From: Sphaerosporella brunnea
Taxonomy: Eukaryota; Ascomycota; Pezizomycetes; Pezizales; Pyronemataceae
DNA length: 64,000 nucleotides
Direction of reading: 5' to 3'
NCBI GenBank assembly: GCA_008704415.1
Contig: VXIS01000225.1
Location: forward strand, 1 to 64,000
Shown here: positions 1 through 11,054 of the stretch, piece by piece
Layout: every line of letters begins with the position of its first letter
How positions within the stretch are numbered: the stretch's first letter is position 1
Notes under the pieces: model-generated
What the model was told of the DNA's origin: nothing
Databases searched by the model: none
Seen by the model: the letters and a program-made list of their open reading frames with translations, nothing else
Position numbers and translations under genes: made by a program

Positions 1-102
1 GGATTGAGACTAGGAGGACTGAGAGGATGGAGATAGGGGATTTCTTTTTGTCATCGGGGAGGTGATGTAGGGATACATATAGGTACGAGTGACGACTAGT
101 GA

Positions 103-3100
103 GGGAGCCTAGATAGACCTGGAGGTTCCCCGCTGGCGTCGCTAGCAATCAATCAACCTTTTCCCTACAAACCAACCCCGATCCCTCGCGACAAGGAGCC
201 AGTAAGGAAAGACTGGGAATCCAGGAGCGCAAGCAGGACTACCCTTTCTGATGACAGTGTGGAAAAAGACATAGAAGAAGAAGCGGTTTGGATCAGAAAG
301 CAGCTAACCGAGTTACTGGACAAACACACGAGAAAAATCACTCTTGTCGCCAGATCCAAGAGGTGGTGGAGAGAGGAGATAAAGAAGGCACGGCAACAAT
401 ACGGCAGAGTCCGGAAACGACGACAACAGGGACAAGCCACCTTCGACGACGAGAAAGAAGCAAGAAATGCCTTCAAATCCCTCCAACGTAAGGTCAAAAA
501 GAACACCTGGAATAGCTTTCTGCAAACAGCAACGGGTGATGGGGTATGGAATGTCCTCAGCGCAACCAAGGTGGCAGCACCTAGACTCATAGGGACTATC
601 CGAGACGAGGAGGGCCAGGTAGCCCAGAACGATCAGGAGAAAAGGAAGATGATGGCCGACATATCCTTTCCCCCTCCCAACCAGTACGACGGGCCTGAGG
701 GCAGGCCAATGCCCTACGCAAACACCCACAAAAAGGTCAATCGGGACCTTATCGATAGGGCGCTACAGGGACAAGCCAATAATAAAGCACCCGGAATCGA
801 CAAGTTGGGCACGCCTATAATCAAAGCGCTGTATAGGTGGGACCCAGACAGAGTCACAGCAATTGCCAGAGCTTTAGTTCGACTAGGCTACTTTCCAGCA
901 GAGTGGAAAGAAGCCAAAGGTGTATGCATTCAAAAACCCGGCAAAAAAGACTATACAAAAGCGAAGAGCTACCGCACTATCTCCCTTCTGAATTGTATGG
1001 GGAAACTAGTGGAAAAGGTGGCAGCAATCCTGATCACAGATCTGGTCGAAAGCATGGGAAGGCTGCATGAGGGCCAGTTTGGAGGAAGACGAAAGCGATC
1101 AGCAATAGAGGCTGCAGCGTCCCTGATTGCACAAGTTGAGGAAGCATGGGAAGAGAAGAAGTTTGTTGGCGCGTTGATGATGGATGTGAAGGGAGCGTTC
1201 TCTACAGTTAACAGCAGGTGCCTCGGGAAGAAAATGAGGGACATGAAGCTGGACGAAGACCTGGTGCAATGGGTTCAAAGCTTCATCCACGACAGGCATG
1301 TCACCATCATAATGAACGGCGAAGAAGGCGAGAAAATCAGGACGGAAACCGGCCTTCCACAAGGATTACCCGTATCGCCAATCCTGTTCCTGATCTACAT
1401 TGCGGACCTAGCAAAGAAGGTGGAACGACAAGTCCAAGAAGTGCAAGGACTCTCCTTCGTTGACGATATCACTTGGGTGGTCACTGGGGACAACGTAGGA
1501 ACAATCACTAAAGGTCTGGAAGAATGCGCAAAGATCACAGCTCACTGGGCCGCAGAAAATGCGACGACCTTTGAAATGGAAAAGACGGAAGCCATATTCT
1601 TCTCAAGGAAAAGAGAACATCAGAAGAATATCAGGCAAAAGATATTCCTGGGTAATGGCTACGAGGTGACATACAACAAAGAAGCCGTGAGGTGGCTTGG
1701 AGTATGGCTCGACAGCAAACTCAGCATGAAGGCGCACCACAAGAAATGGATCGGCAAAGCCAAGTCACAGCAGGCCCGTTTTAACTGGGTATGCAGGAAG
1801 ACAGGGCTTCCACCAGGCAGTGCAGCAAATCTCCAACGCGTGGTAGTACAATCGATAGCAACATACGGTATCGAGCTGGACGGCGTTCGAAAGAAAGCAC
1901 CTCTGGATAAACAGTGGGTCCAAGAGTTCCAGCGCGTTATTAATGCGCAGGCAAGAGCAACTACAGGCAACTTCAAGTCGACCCCGGTAGGAATCCTGAT
2001 GGCAGAGAGCGGCATGCGACCAGCTTCAGCCATAAAAAAGGGAAGAGAAGCAAGACTTCGAGCAAAGATCTTGGGACGGCCTCAGCACCTTAGCAATGAC
2101 AACAGCAGCCGGGTGAAGGACACACCAGCGGAGAGACTCAGGAGGAGTTGCGAAGCATCAGTGGGAGCAACAGAAGTGGAAAGGGTCACCCCGCGACGGA
2201 ACCAAAAAACGAAGGGCATCATCATCGCCCAACCAAAGGAAATTGCCCGACGCACTGCACTAGAATGGGACGAAACCTCATCCCTCACTCTTTGGACCGA
2301 TGGTTTGAGACTGGACGATGGACGCGTGGGCTCAGGGGTCGTATGGAAGGAGGAAGCCGAATTTGCCGGAAAGAGCTACCACCAGGGCACCAACAAAGAA
2401 GTATTCGACGTAGAGCTGTTTGCAGTAATGGAAGCAGTCAAAAGAGCAAGTAAGATGGAAGCGATCACCAACAACAGGGTTACCATTTTCACCGACTCGC
2501 AAGCAACCCTAACGCAAATAAAAAAAGATAAAGAGGGCCCTGGACAGATGGTCACTAGGTGGCTATACCGATGGGAAACGGCCCTCACGAAACGGAACAT
2601 CCACCTTGAATACAGGTGGACACCAGCACACGTTGGGATTAAGGGCAACGAGGCCGCAGACCAACGAGCTAAAAGTGGAGCAGAGGGCGGCGAAATCGCA
2701 GACCGGCTCACAGCGGGAAGGGAAGAGCCCACAGAATGGACATCACTCGCGCACGTCAACCGAATAGCCACTGAAGTCGAGTCAGACACTCAGCAGAGAT
2801 GGATCGCCGACAAGCTTGAGAATGACCACCGATACAAGCCAAGGACAGTTAGAGGCAGAATACAATGGAAAGTCCGCGAAGACACTGCCAAGATTCCCAA
2901 ACAGAGGGCCTAAGTATACTACCAACTGATGTCCGGTCATGCGGTAACCAATGACTACCTACTCAAGCGAAAACGACGAGACTCCAATTGATGCGATTGG
3001 TGCAACGACGACACCCCGCAAACGAGAAGCCACCTTATGCTGCACTGCAGGAGGTGTAAGGAACAGCGCAAGGACTTCTTTAGAGGGGTGAAGAGGATAT

Positions 3101-3210
3101 GGGGACGGCACAGACAAAAGAGAGTGAGGGATATTTTTTGTGATGACAGGATGACGGCGGTTGTGCTGAAATTCCTCAACGAAACTGAAATTGGCAGACG
3201 TACGGGTTAA
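103..3210 (+). pseudogene. LINE-type (non-LTR, Tad/I-like) retrotransposon ORF2, broken
   Basis: The open frame starts after two stops at 97-102. It encodes a long linker with a WW-EI motif, then a reverse transcriptase whose catalytic FVDD box lies near 1457-1468, then an RNase H domain (TDG near 2295, an ELFAVMEA segment, FTDSQ near 2490, PAHVGIKGNEAAD near 2625). A TAA at 2911-2913 interrupts the frame. Translation resumes in the same frame (YYQLMSGHA) and meets a TGA at about 2989, followed by a CxxC/HxxxxC zinc knuckle and a final TAA at 3208. Both internal stops could derive from CAA and CGA by C-to-T change, as in RIP. The apurinic endonuclease domain expected upstream is absent or cut by the window edge. 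The element is therefore inactive; family placement at clade level is an inference from domain order. Confidence 0.88.
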
Positions 3211-3910
3211 GTCCCTATTCAAGGGCTGACACCAATGATTTAGGGCAAGTTTAATGGTGTGGTTTGCTTTTCATGAATTTCCTTTGTGGTTTGTGTAAAA
3301 CCACTAGGTTCACTAAACCGCGTACAAGGAAGATAGGCCAAACAGTAATCCTTTTCTAAGGAAAAGACACTTGTTGGGTGAAGAGCTTTCAGACACGGGA
3401 TCAGTAAAGATTCGCTAATGGTACGAGTATATTCGTACCGAAGGGAAAATAGGATAAAGATTTCGAAACGAATATAGATTGTGTAAACGACAATATTGTT
3501 AAGGCTGAACCTCACAATATCTCAACAATGATGTCTGCTAACTCTGGTGGTCTCTCAACTCGAGGGAAATCTCGCGGGTTATATCCTGACGGATTCGCCT
3601 TTGAGCCTCAAAGTTGATTTCCAATTCTCGGACGAACAATTACCCCGATTGCCACGTAAGGGTACCGAGCTTCTTTGACTAGCCAGGGATTATAGATAAC
3701 CCCCACTCCAACTCGAACACTCTTCCGCAGCTATGGCGTGATTGAACGCGTAAGCTTTGATGCCTAGAATGCCCTATTGAAGTGCCGCAGTAGCTATGAC
3801 GTGATGACCAATTATCGAAGTGACTTTGGTACTTATCAAGTCTTGTCACAGGTGCTCCCCTCATATACCCACCGGGTACGTTCCGGTATAACGGTCGGGC
3901 GCAACGTGAT

Positions 3911-3966
3911 GTGAGTTATTTTGTACCCTGGAAAAAACTATTTTTCTATGGGAACCGGCAACTAAC
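3911..3966 (+). repeat. 56-bp direct repeat, copy 1
   Basis: Exact copy of 4063-4118, offset 152 bp. The spacer contains complementary blocks (a CAACTG/CAGTTG pair and an ATAACTCAC/GTGAGTTAT pair), so the two copies flank a fold-back sequence. Possibly a remnant of a small inverted-repeat element. Confidence 0.9.
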
Positions 3967-4062
3967 CATTTTTTACCATATAACTCACGGTGAATAACCT
4001 GTGACAACTGCAAGGTGTTAGACCAACACAGTTGTCATTATTCATTTGTATGCGCACGAATG

Positions 4063-4118
4063 GTGAGTTATTTTGTACCCTGGAAAAAACTATTTTTCTA
4101 TGGGAACCGGCAACTAAC
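4063..4118 (+). repeat. 56-bp direct repeat, copy 2
   Basis: Exact copy of 3911-3966; see that entry. Confidence 0.9.
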
Positions 4119-4300
4119 TTCACCATCGCCATTATGACGTAAGTCTTGTAACTCTTAGGACACTTCCTAATAGAGTGGACTTATAGATGATTATACAGCC
4201 TCACTGTTGATAATCATCACCGTCAATAAACCGTTATGTAACCCTTAAGGTAATGTAGCCATAACTCGTAAGGGGGTACCAGAAATGGTACTGTGGGAGG

Positions 4301-4494
4301 TGGGTGTAACAGTTTGCTTTTCATGAATTTCCTTTTTATGGGGAGCCCCAACAGATGGGTAAAACCGTGGGGACAGGATACCAGGTCTTTTTTGTCCGTC
4401 ATAGGCCTTTGGCCTCACTCCGATTCGTAAGATAGGAGGCACTTGAGCTAATGTCCTTGTGTACGATGTATGATTTAAAACAAAACAAAACAAA
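4301..4494 (+). repeat. dispersed A-tailed repeat, copy 1
   Basis: About 165 bp resemble the reverse complement of 42807-42993, including a TCATAGGCCTTTGGCC block. Both copies end in a TTTAAAACAAAACAAAA-like tail. A conserved body plus an A-rich tail suggests a retroposon or the 3' end of a LINE. A shorter related fragment lies at about 3254-3300, directly after the LINE relic. Confidence 0.7.
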
Positions 4495-5059
4495 GTGCGG
4501 CATGTGGCGTGTTAGGCCACGTGGGCGTGGCGGGGCCGTACTCTAGTGGCGTGATGGCTGATGGCGCGCCAAGGCTTAGCGGACAGCGATGATCGTTCAG
4601 TTCCCTCCGAGTTAGGTAGAGACAGGGAGCTGGGCCACGAGCGCAGTGGCTTGCGCAACGATGTGGCTAACAAGCGCAATCACCGCCAGCGGCGGGAATC
4701 GGTCTCAAGAGGGATGCGTTTGATTGCAATGAAAGCCTTCCCGTCGCTATAGCGGCGGAATAGATTGCAACAAACACCTATCATTGGGTCTATACAGCAC
4801 GAACAGATGGTTAATTGTTCTATTTGGTCCCAATAGAGCGACAGGAAGTCACCCACTGATGCGTCTTGGTTTGTGAACGAAGATGGCTGGGAGCAGTTCC
4901 TCAGGGAGATTTCCATTATCGGTGGGGTTTGTTTGCGCCCAGGCGTGGCGGTCTACCAGTTACAAGTTCACCGAGGCATAGCTTTCTCATGATTTTAACA
5001 AGTGCATAAATTAGAAGCCTTTAATATAGACTTGATTTCCTTTGCTACTTTCTGCAGCA

Positions 5060-5767
5060 TCATCCTTCCCGTGCCTTCGTGAAAAAGGCCTGAATTTCTT
5101 CCTCATGCTGCCTTCTTCGACACGACTTTTCCCGCACAGCGCGGAAAAAGTCATCAAATTTCTTGACTCCTCCATCCTCGCGCTGCCTTCTTTTCAACGC
5201 CAACTTCTCGTCGCGATCGAGTGCTCTGTCGAGAAACGCAATGGCTACGAACCCCGCGTTGACGGTTATTTTCTCGAAATCAATTGGCGTTGCTCCAAGC
5301 CTCGCATGAGAACAATCTCCTTCCTCCGGGGTCGTGATAGAGCGGACGGTTGCGTCGTCCTTGCGGAATGTCAAGCCACAACACTCATGGCACATCCCGA
5401 GTACGGCTCCGAACAGCCAGCGAACTTGAAAATCCCTTCGCGGATCATCCCGCGCGGTGGCCGCCTGGCAAGAGAGACATTGTCTTCGAAACGCCTTTCT
5501 ACTGGCGCATGACTGGTGGTTCGAGAAGTGGTAAAATGGCTTGAGCTTCGCACAAAAGAAACAGACGCGGTCGAGGCGGTCGGCATCGAGCTGTTCGACG
5601 TAGCGAAGAATCTCGAGTACGTCCCCGCGGTCAGGTTTCAGCTCCGCGAGAGGACCCACAAGGAATCGGAACAGCCGGTTCGTGGTTGATAGGTAGTACT
5701 TCGCGGGGACGGGGAGAAGAGCGATGACGGCTAACAGTAGCTCATTCGGAAGCGAGGTGAGCGGCAT
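5060..5767 (-). CDS. F-box protein with Cys-rich C-terminal domain
   Basis: Single-exon gene of 235 aa. The start is taken at the ATG at 5767 (MPLTSLPNELL) because it places the F-box at the N-terminus; an upstream GTG is unlikely. Residues about 4-35 form the F-box (LPNELLLAVIALLP, then a TTNRLFRFL segment). It is followed by paired cysteines: CFFC with a PFYHF segment, CLSC, and CHECC. The C-terminus is basic and helical. F-box proteins normally bind Skp1 and select substrates for SCF ubiquitin ligases; the Cys pairs suggest zinc binding. It is divergent from, and paralogous to, the F-box gene at 6370-7230, which has the same F-box and Cx2C-PFYHF arrangement. The substrate is unknown. Confidence 0.8.
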   Translation of the reverse strand: MPLTSLPNELLLAVIALLPVPAKYYLSTTNRLFRFLVGPLAELKPDRGDVLEILRYVEQLDADRLDRVCFFCAKLKPFYHFSNHQSCASRKAFRRQCLSCQAATARDDPRRDFQVRWLFGAVLGMCHECCGLTFRKDDATVRSITTPEEGDCSHARLGATPIDFEKITVNAGFVAIAFLDRALDRDEKLALKRRQREDGGVKKFDDFFRAVREKSCRRRQHEEEIQAFFTKAREG

Positions 5768-6369
5768 CGTTTTCAACTCCAGCACACGCGCGGGGGGGAC
5801 TGGATGTCGATCGAGCCAGGGTTAGGGTCGGGCGAATCTGAACGTCGACATCATCTGCATCTTGAAATGCATTGAAATGCTCATTCAGCGCTTGAAGAGT
5901 GCATTATGCTCAGTATGATAGTCACCCCATGAAATAAGCACCTCTCATTATCATTTATAAATATTATTTGTCTTTTGTCCATTGAAGAGCCGGCTGTCGA
6001 GTGACTGGCTATGATCAACGGCTGCCTGCTTTTAGATGTTCACCATAAAGGTGCTCTAGAGTATTCTTTGTTCTGTTGGCCATTTATCCATCCACCAATT
6101 GGTGGTGCACAAGATGGACCTGTTGGGTGTTCAAGCCAATAATGTATCTGTCCAGAATTGCACCTTCATCCCGCGCCCAGCGGTTAAGCACTCAGCCGCA
6201 TAAAACGCACAAAACGCGACCCAGCTACCCCGCTTGAGTACGCGAGCATCTCGCCGACGACTGCGCCCCCCAACAACTCCCTCGAGGGGTTCCAGATTCG
6301 TCAATTACTCTTGGTAAATCCCTCGGTGTCGATCGTCAAGATCAAGCTGACCTCGTAATAGTGCTTCCT

Positions 6370-7230
6370 ATGAAGATGCAGCTATCATCCCTGCCGGGTG
6401 AGCTTCTTCTCGAAGTAGCCGACTGGCTCCCCCTCACCGATAAATACATGCTATCCGTAACCTGCCAACGTTTTTACCGCGCTCTCGGATCATTACAAAA
6501 GCTGTCTCAACACCCAAGAACCGTTCGCGAGCCCTTCGACTTTCTGCAACTGCGCCTCGCCCAAGAGAATTCAGACCCCAAAAAGCTCCACCGAGCGTGC
6601 TCCGGTTGTCTCCGACTGTTTCCGTTCTATCACTTCACAAGGCCGGATGCGGAGGCAGATTACGATCCTCATGACGCAAGCCTCTGTCAGCGGGAATGTC
6701 TGGCATGTCTGGTGAAAAAGGGGCCACCACCAACAACCCCGAGGACAACTACCTTGCGAACAGCGTGGCTTCCGGTATCTATATCTGCAGAAACAAGCTT
6801 CCCGCCAACAACAATGGAATGGTATTTCAAGATCAACATCGGCTTTTGTCCCACCTGCAAGCTCTTAGTTGTTGCTCACGGGCAGTCGGTCGGAAGCTGT
6901 CACCGCTTGCCATGTTCAGCGCCCTGTCTCTGCGTTCATGACCCCCGAATGGCTATTGAAAACATAGTTTCACGCCTTGACAGGTGTTTCCGGGGATCGC
7001 GGGCCATGATGTCGTTGCTCCAAAGCTACGATGAGGAGAGCCAGGATAATGTCGACTATCTGTTCTACTGGAACGATGGAATGCCTTCTGATCTCCGGCA
7101 CTTTGTTGTCAACCAAGAGCGGTGTCTAGGACTTGAGCGATTGTTCCCCTGGACTGCTCCCCGCGACAAGGCGAAGCGGTATGTACGAGAGGATGGCGTC
7201 TATCCAGACCCTTTACGCACAACCATTTAA
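6370..7230 (+). CDS. F-box protein with Cys-rich domain, paralogue of 5060-5767
   Basis: Single-exon gene of 286 aa. Start chosen at ATG 6370 (MKMQLSSLPGELL); a second ATG two codons later is also possible. The N-terminal F-box (SLPGELLLEVADWLPL, then a TCQRFYRAL segment) is followed by CSGC with PFYHF, CLAC, CPTC and two further cysteines near a GSCHRLPC segment, as in the divergent neighbour. Expected role: substrate adaptor of an SCF ubiquitin ligase. About 600 bp separate the two start codons, enough for a bidirectional promoter. The longer C-terminal part is not recognised. Confidence 0.8.
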   Translation: MKMQLSSLPGELLLEVADWLPLTDKYMLSVTCQRFYRALGSLQKLSQHPRTVREPFDFLQLRLAQENSDPKKLHRACSGCLRLFPFYHFTRPDAEADYDPHDASLCQRECLACLVKKGPPPTTPRTTTLRTAWLPVSISAETSFPPTTMEWYFKINIGFCPTCKLLVVAHGQSVGSCHRLPCSAPCLCVHDPRMAIENIVSRLDRCFRGSRAMMSLLQSYDEESQDNVDYLFYWNDGMPSDLRHFVVNQERCLGLERLFPWTAPRDKAKRYVREDGVYPDPLRTTI

Positions 7231-9663
7231 AGTTTGCGCTGGCGCCAGGTCTCGGGGCACTCCGCATGCTATCTGTGTCACATCTTTAGAAACCGGTTCT
7301 TTTATGATATCCTTTTGTTGATTTCTATCTTGTTTTCTTATTTGTTTCCTTATTTTTCTTTCCTCGTCACAGTTCAGTGAATCGAATTTCCTGGCAATGG
7401 CATGCTGTACGTAGGACATGCTGTACACAGGGCAGTAGCTTCAACTCGAAACTGGCAAGGGTAAGCACTGTCTTGAGATAGTTACGAGAGAGAGTAGTCT
7501 AGCGTTTTGACTTGCTATCGATTTCATCTTTTTGCACACTGCTTTTTAATCTGTGAGTGGCTACTGTGGAGAGCCACAAACAGCGTAGCCACAGACAGCG
7601 TAGTTCTCCTCTTCATTGGAAGCCTTCCTCGTCGCTCTATTGGGCCAAATAGACGAATAGAACAATTACCTATCCTTACAATATTATTGCTCAATCGTTG
7701 ATAGCACAAAAATATATGAATTAATCCTCCACTTGGACGTTTGGAACGAAGTTCCCGGTCCTTCCGGTGGGGACCACCTGATTTTCACAATATATCACTC
7801 TGCTTGAAACACTCAGTCGTACATAACAATCTCGGGGATCCAGCGGTTACATGACATCACCGATCTCAGAGAAGCACCGCTACATCACATTTCAGTGGAA
7901 CCTCAATCAACTCGTTCCTCGCTTTAGGGAATGGCCTGGAATATTCCAGCTCCCTGTGACCATAAACTTTCGTCAAAAACGAAATAGATCCGGACGGCCT
8001 CAAACCAATGCTAGATCCGCGACGCCCCTACGGCCGCCTCCAATTTGAGTGACAGCCCGCAAGGAGGTCCTTTGGCCAATATATGAGCCTTTACACTACG
8101 CTTGGGCCTGGCATGAGGGATTGGAGGCCGCCGTCTTGGCTCCGGCATATGAATAATCCGGACACCGACTCAAACCTTCCTTTTGGTGTAGCTCATGAGG
8201 CTTGGGTGCTATGGCTGTGAAACCGAAGCCGCAGCCGGGGGGCGTGCGGACATGGCGGGAGCAGTTTTGGGATCACTATCCCCATGGCCACTTTTGCTTC
8301 TTACCCAGTTGTTGAGGCCGGAAGCGGTGCGGACCCAGATGACTGGTGTATTGAGTAGTGCCATTTATTAAAACTGCCAAAATCCTCATCAAGCCATGTT
8401 CTCCCTGGGCAGGCCGAGATTTTCCGCGTTAGTTGACCCCGTGCAAGGCCACGGGATCTCGCCGGAGCGAGGGGCGGAGCTGGGGGGGGCTGGAAGTAGC
8501 TATGGACATCATTCCGAGCAGCTGGGATCCTGTCTTCACAACCGTGGCTCAGACTGCAATTTTGAAAGCACCATTGGAATCTGCTGGTCTTTCTTAGCCA
8601 AGCACGTCTGTACCGCGGCAGTTTTTTTTCAATTAATCAAAGGGGTCCCTTTCCGGAGCTGAGATGTTCCAAACAAGTAGTTGGTCGCCAAAATTTTCAA
8701 CTCTGCCTGGAGTTCGCGTATGCCGCCATCACTAAAACCCTTTCGGCAAGCCACAGGTCCAAAAGCGCTTAAAGTGGAGTGCAGTACGCGCGTGCAGCTG
8801 GTGGGCGCGCCTTTTTCCCTGCTTTAACGAAGCTTGTAGAACAAGCCAAGGAACTACGTGTCTTCATTCACACTTGGTCTAGGTTAAATCATACACTGTC
8901 TCTCAGCTACTACCAGCTCATGGCTACCTCGAGTGCCTGGCCATGATCTCAGTAAACGATGACCTCTGATGTGCCTCTTCAGGAGGAATTCCAGGTTGGC
9001 TATTCAGTTTAGTAAACGACTGATGTGATGCATAGATAGTTTCGAACTTGGGTTCGAGCTCGGGACCACATGATCATTCGATATCGACGGGCCGGCACTG
9101 GGCGCCCGGGTGGATCTCCACTTACAAGGTCGGTGCGAGTTTTTTTTCGCATTCAAGCTGCGGACGGCAGCGGCAACGGCAATCAACCGCCGGAGACGTC
9201 GATTGAGAAGGTGAGACACGGCATGTAATTAAAGCCGAGGCGCCAAGCAAAAACATGGACGACCGAGAAAAGCTTTTGCGACGAAACACACAATACATAC
9301 AGGAAAGCAGACAGTATTGTCCTGAAGGTTCCATTATGTGCCGTGTGCTGAGTCCTAGTCAGGTTCAGCACAAAACATAAGACTAAAAAGAAGTATTTTA
9401 GGCCGCGCTTGGAAGCTCCCGCTTTTGCAGGCTAGTCCTCCTCCCCTGGGGATCTCTACTATATACAGTCCATAGCTAGGTAATGATTTTTATTGGATGA
9501 CCTTCCACCTTCCAACTTCCTATCCGATAAACTGCGGGATGCCCCTAGGCCGATGTTGATGCTCGGGAGAGCGGTGAGGATGGCGCCACTGATTGGCGCG
9601 TGGAGCCTGTCAGTGAGACTTGAGAGGCCCGGATACCGGGCAAGAGACTCTCCCAGTGTTGAC
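7231..9663. other. gene-free spacer
   Basis: Only short open frames on both strands without codon continuity, domain or plausible exon chain. I see no gene or clear repeat. Confidence 0.5.
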
Positions 9664-11054
9664 CTATAGGGGAAACGAGTGGCGATGAGGAGTAGCATCG
9701 GACGAAGGAGGTGGAGAGAGATCTAGACCGGCGTCGAGACTCTTGGGGCGAGCTTCAAGATCTATATCGGAGCTTGAGCATCCGCTTTTATAGGTATTTC
9801 TACTGCGTCGACTTCCAAATGTTGCCCATCCGGCCGCGAACCCAAATGAACCCTTTGGTGCTCCTCTGGCAAGAACTCTCATTGCCGGGATACAGGCCGC
9901 GCATCCCGCAATAAACGCTTCGAATTCCGTCAAGGAGTCGAAAGCGAGGCGGAAATTGATGTCCCGCATTCCAGAAAGCATTATGATAAGGCGGATCGTC
10001 GCGATGGTAATGGATACAACAGATAGAACGATAAGCAGGGATGCCGCACGGAACGAGCCTTTTCCGGCGGCAAGCCTAAGATGGCGGAAGATCGAATAGA
10101 TGAGGCCGAGAACTGATAGGTCATGTCAGAATTGTGGAAACTTATGTTAACCAGCGGGTAAGGGTTGTCGAACTCATGAGATCTGTTCCGGCGTTCAGGG
10201 AAGTGATGATGAGTTCAACCACAAGGTAGGTGGGACCTTGATTATACTTTCCCTTAAGGACACCATTGTTTACGGTCCACGTGCTCCACGTATTCGGGGG
10301 TGTGAAAAGCACGACACCGGCGCCAGCAGTAGGACTATATCTATATACAAATTAGTTTGTTATGCGATGGCAAAATCGCGCCCACTGGAGGGCTATACCC
10401 CTCAAAGTTCAATGCCGTCTCTATTTCGACTCCAGTAGCAATCCAAATTCCGAAATAGCTCGTGACCAGTAGTCCGGTAATTCCGAACAGAAGCCACCGC
10501 GTAGCTCGAGGAAGTTCTTTGCGAAATTCGAAGTATACCAAAACAAAAGAGCCTTTGACGAGCCATAGAACAGTGACGAGAAGCATCCGCATTATGAAGC
10601 ACACCTGTTTTTTTGCCGTCAGCTAACCCTAATGAAGTAATAATCCCAGGTAGCTTTGCATACCGTTTTCCTGTGCTGTGGAATCAATGCCCTCAAAACA
10701 ACCAAGAGTTCATTCGCTTCTTCATCTGTAGCTGCCATTACGCTGCTCTGCCAGAGCCCCCGGAGCCGATACCAAACCGTGTAGTTCCATATCGTGATGC
10801 ACGTGCTGTTTAAATCATGAATTTGATGTTAAACCTAAAGATCGTATGAGTACCTACTATGCAGTCAAAAGCACCGTCGCCAACATAACACAAGCGCTCG
10901 ACAACCCCCGCGGCGAAAATGTCGAATAGGTGAATCCCGAGATCGCCTTGAGTCTTAAGGTCATAAACATGTAAAGAAGGCATAGCATAGCAATCACTGT
11001 CCCCAGACGACCTTCCCAGCAGTAATCGGGGATTGGTGGGAAGGCATCACCCAT
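9664..11054 (-). CDS. PTH11-like / fungal rhodopsin-domain seven-transmembrane protein
   Basis: Five exons (10858-11054, 10664-10805, 10399-10604, 10174-10334, 9664-10112) join in phase to 1155 nt, 384 aa. Each intron is 52-64 nt with GT..AG ends; the second carries a GCTGAC branch site. The protein has about seven hydrophobic segments: near residues 18-32, 50-75, 115-135, 140-165, 215-235, 260-280 and 305-325. Family-like signatures include VLWLVKGSFVLVYF in the third helix, TSLNAGTDLM in a later helix, and the terminal TEFEAFIAGCAACIPAMR segment, all typical of PTH11-like receptors. A basic, Ser-rich cytoplasmic tail follows. No CFEM domain is present at the N-terminus. Role inferred: plasma-membrane sensing of surface or nutrient cues. 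Ligand unknown. Confidence 0.8.

Larger units (their letters stand above)
3211..5059. other. repeat-bearing gene-free stretch
   Basis: No supportable gene. It holds a short repeat fragment at about 3254-3300, a 56-bp direct duplication (3911-3966 and 4063-4118) and a dispersed repeat with an A-rich tail (4301-4494). The rest is low-complexity or unrecognised sequence. Confidence 0.6.
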
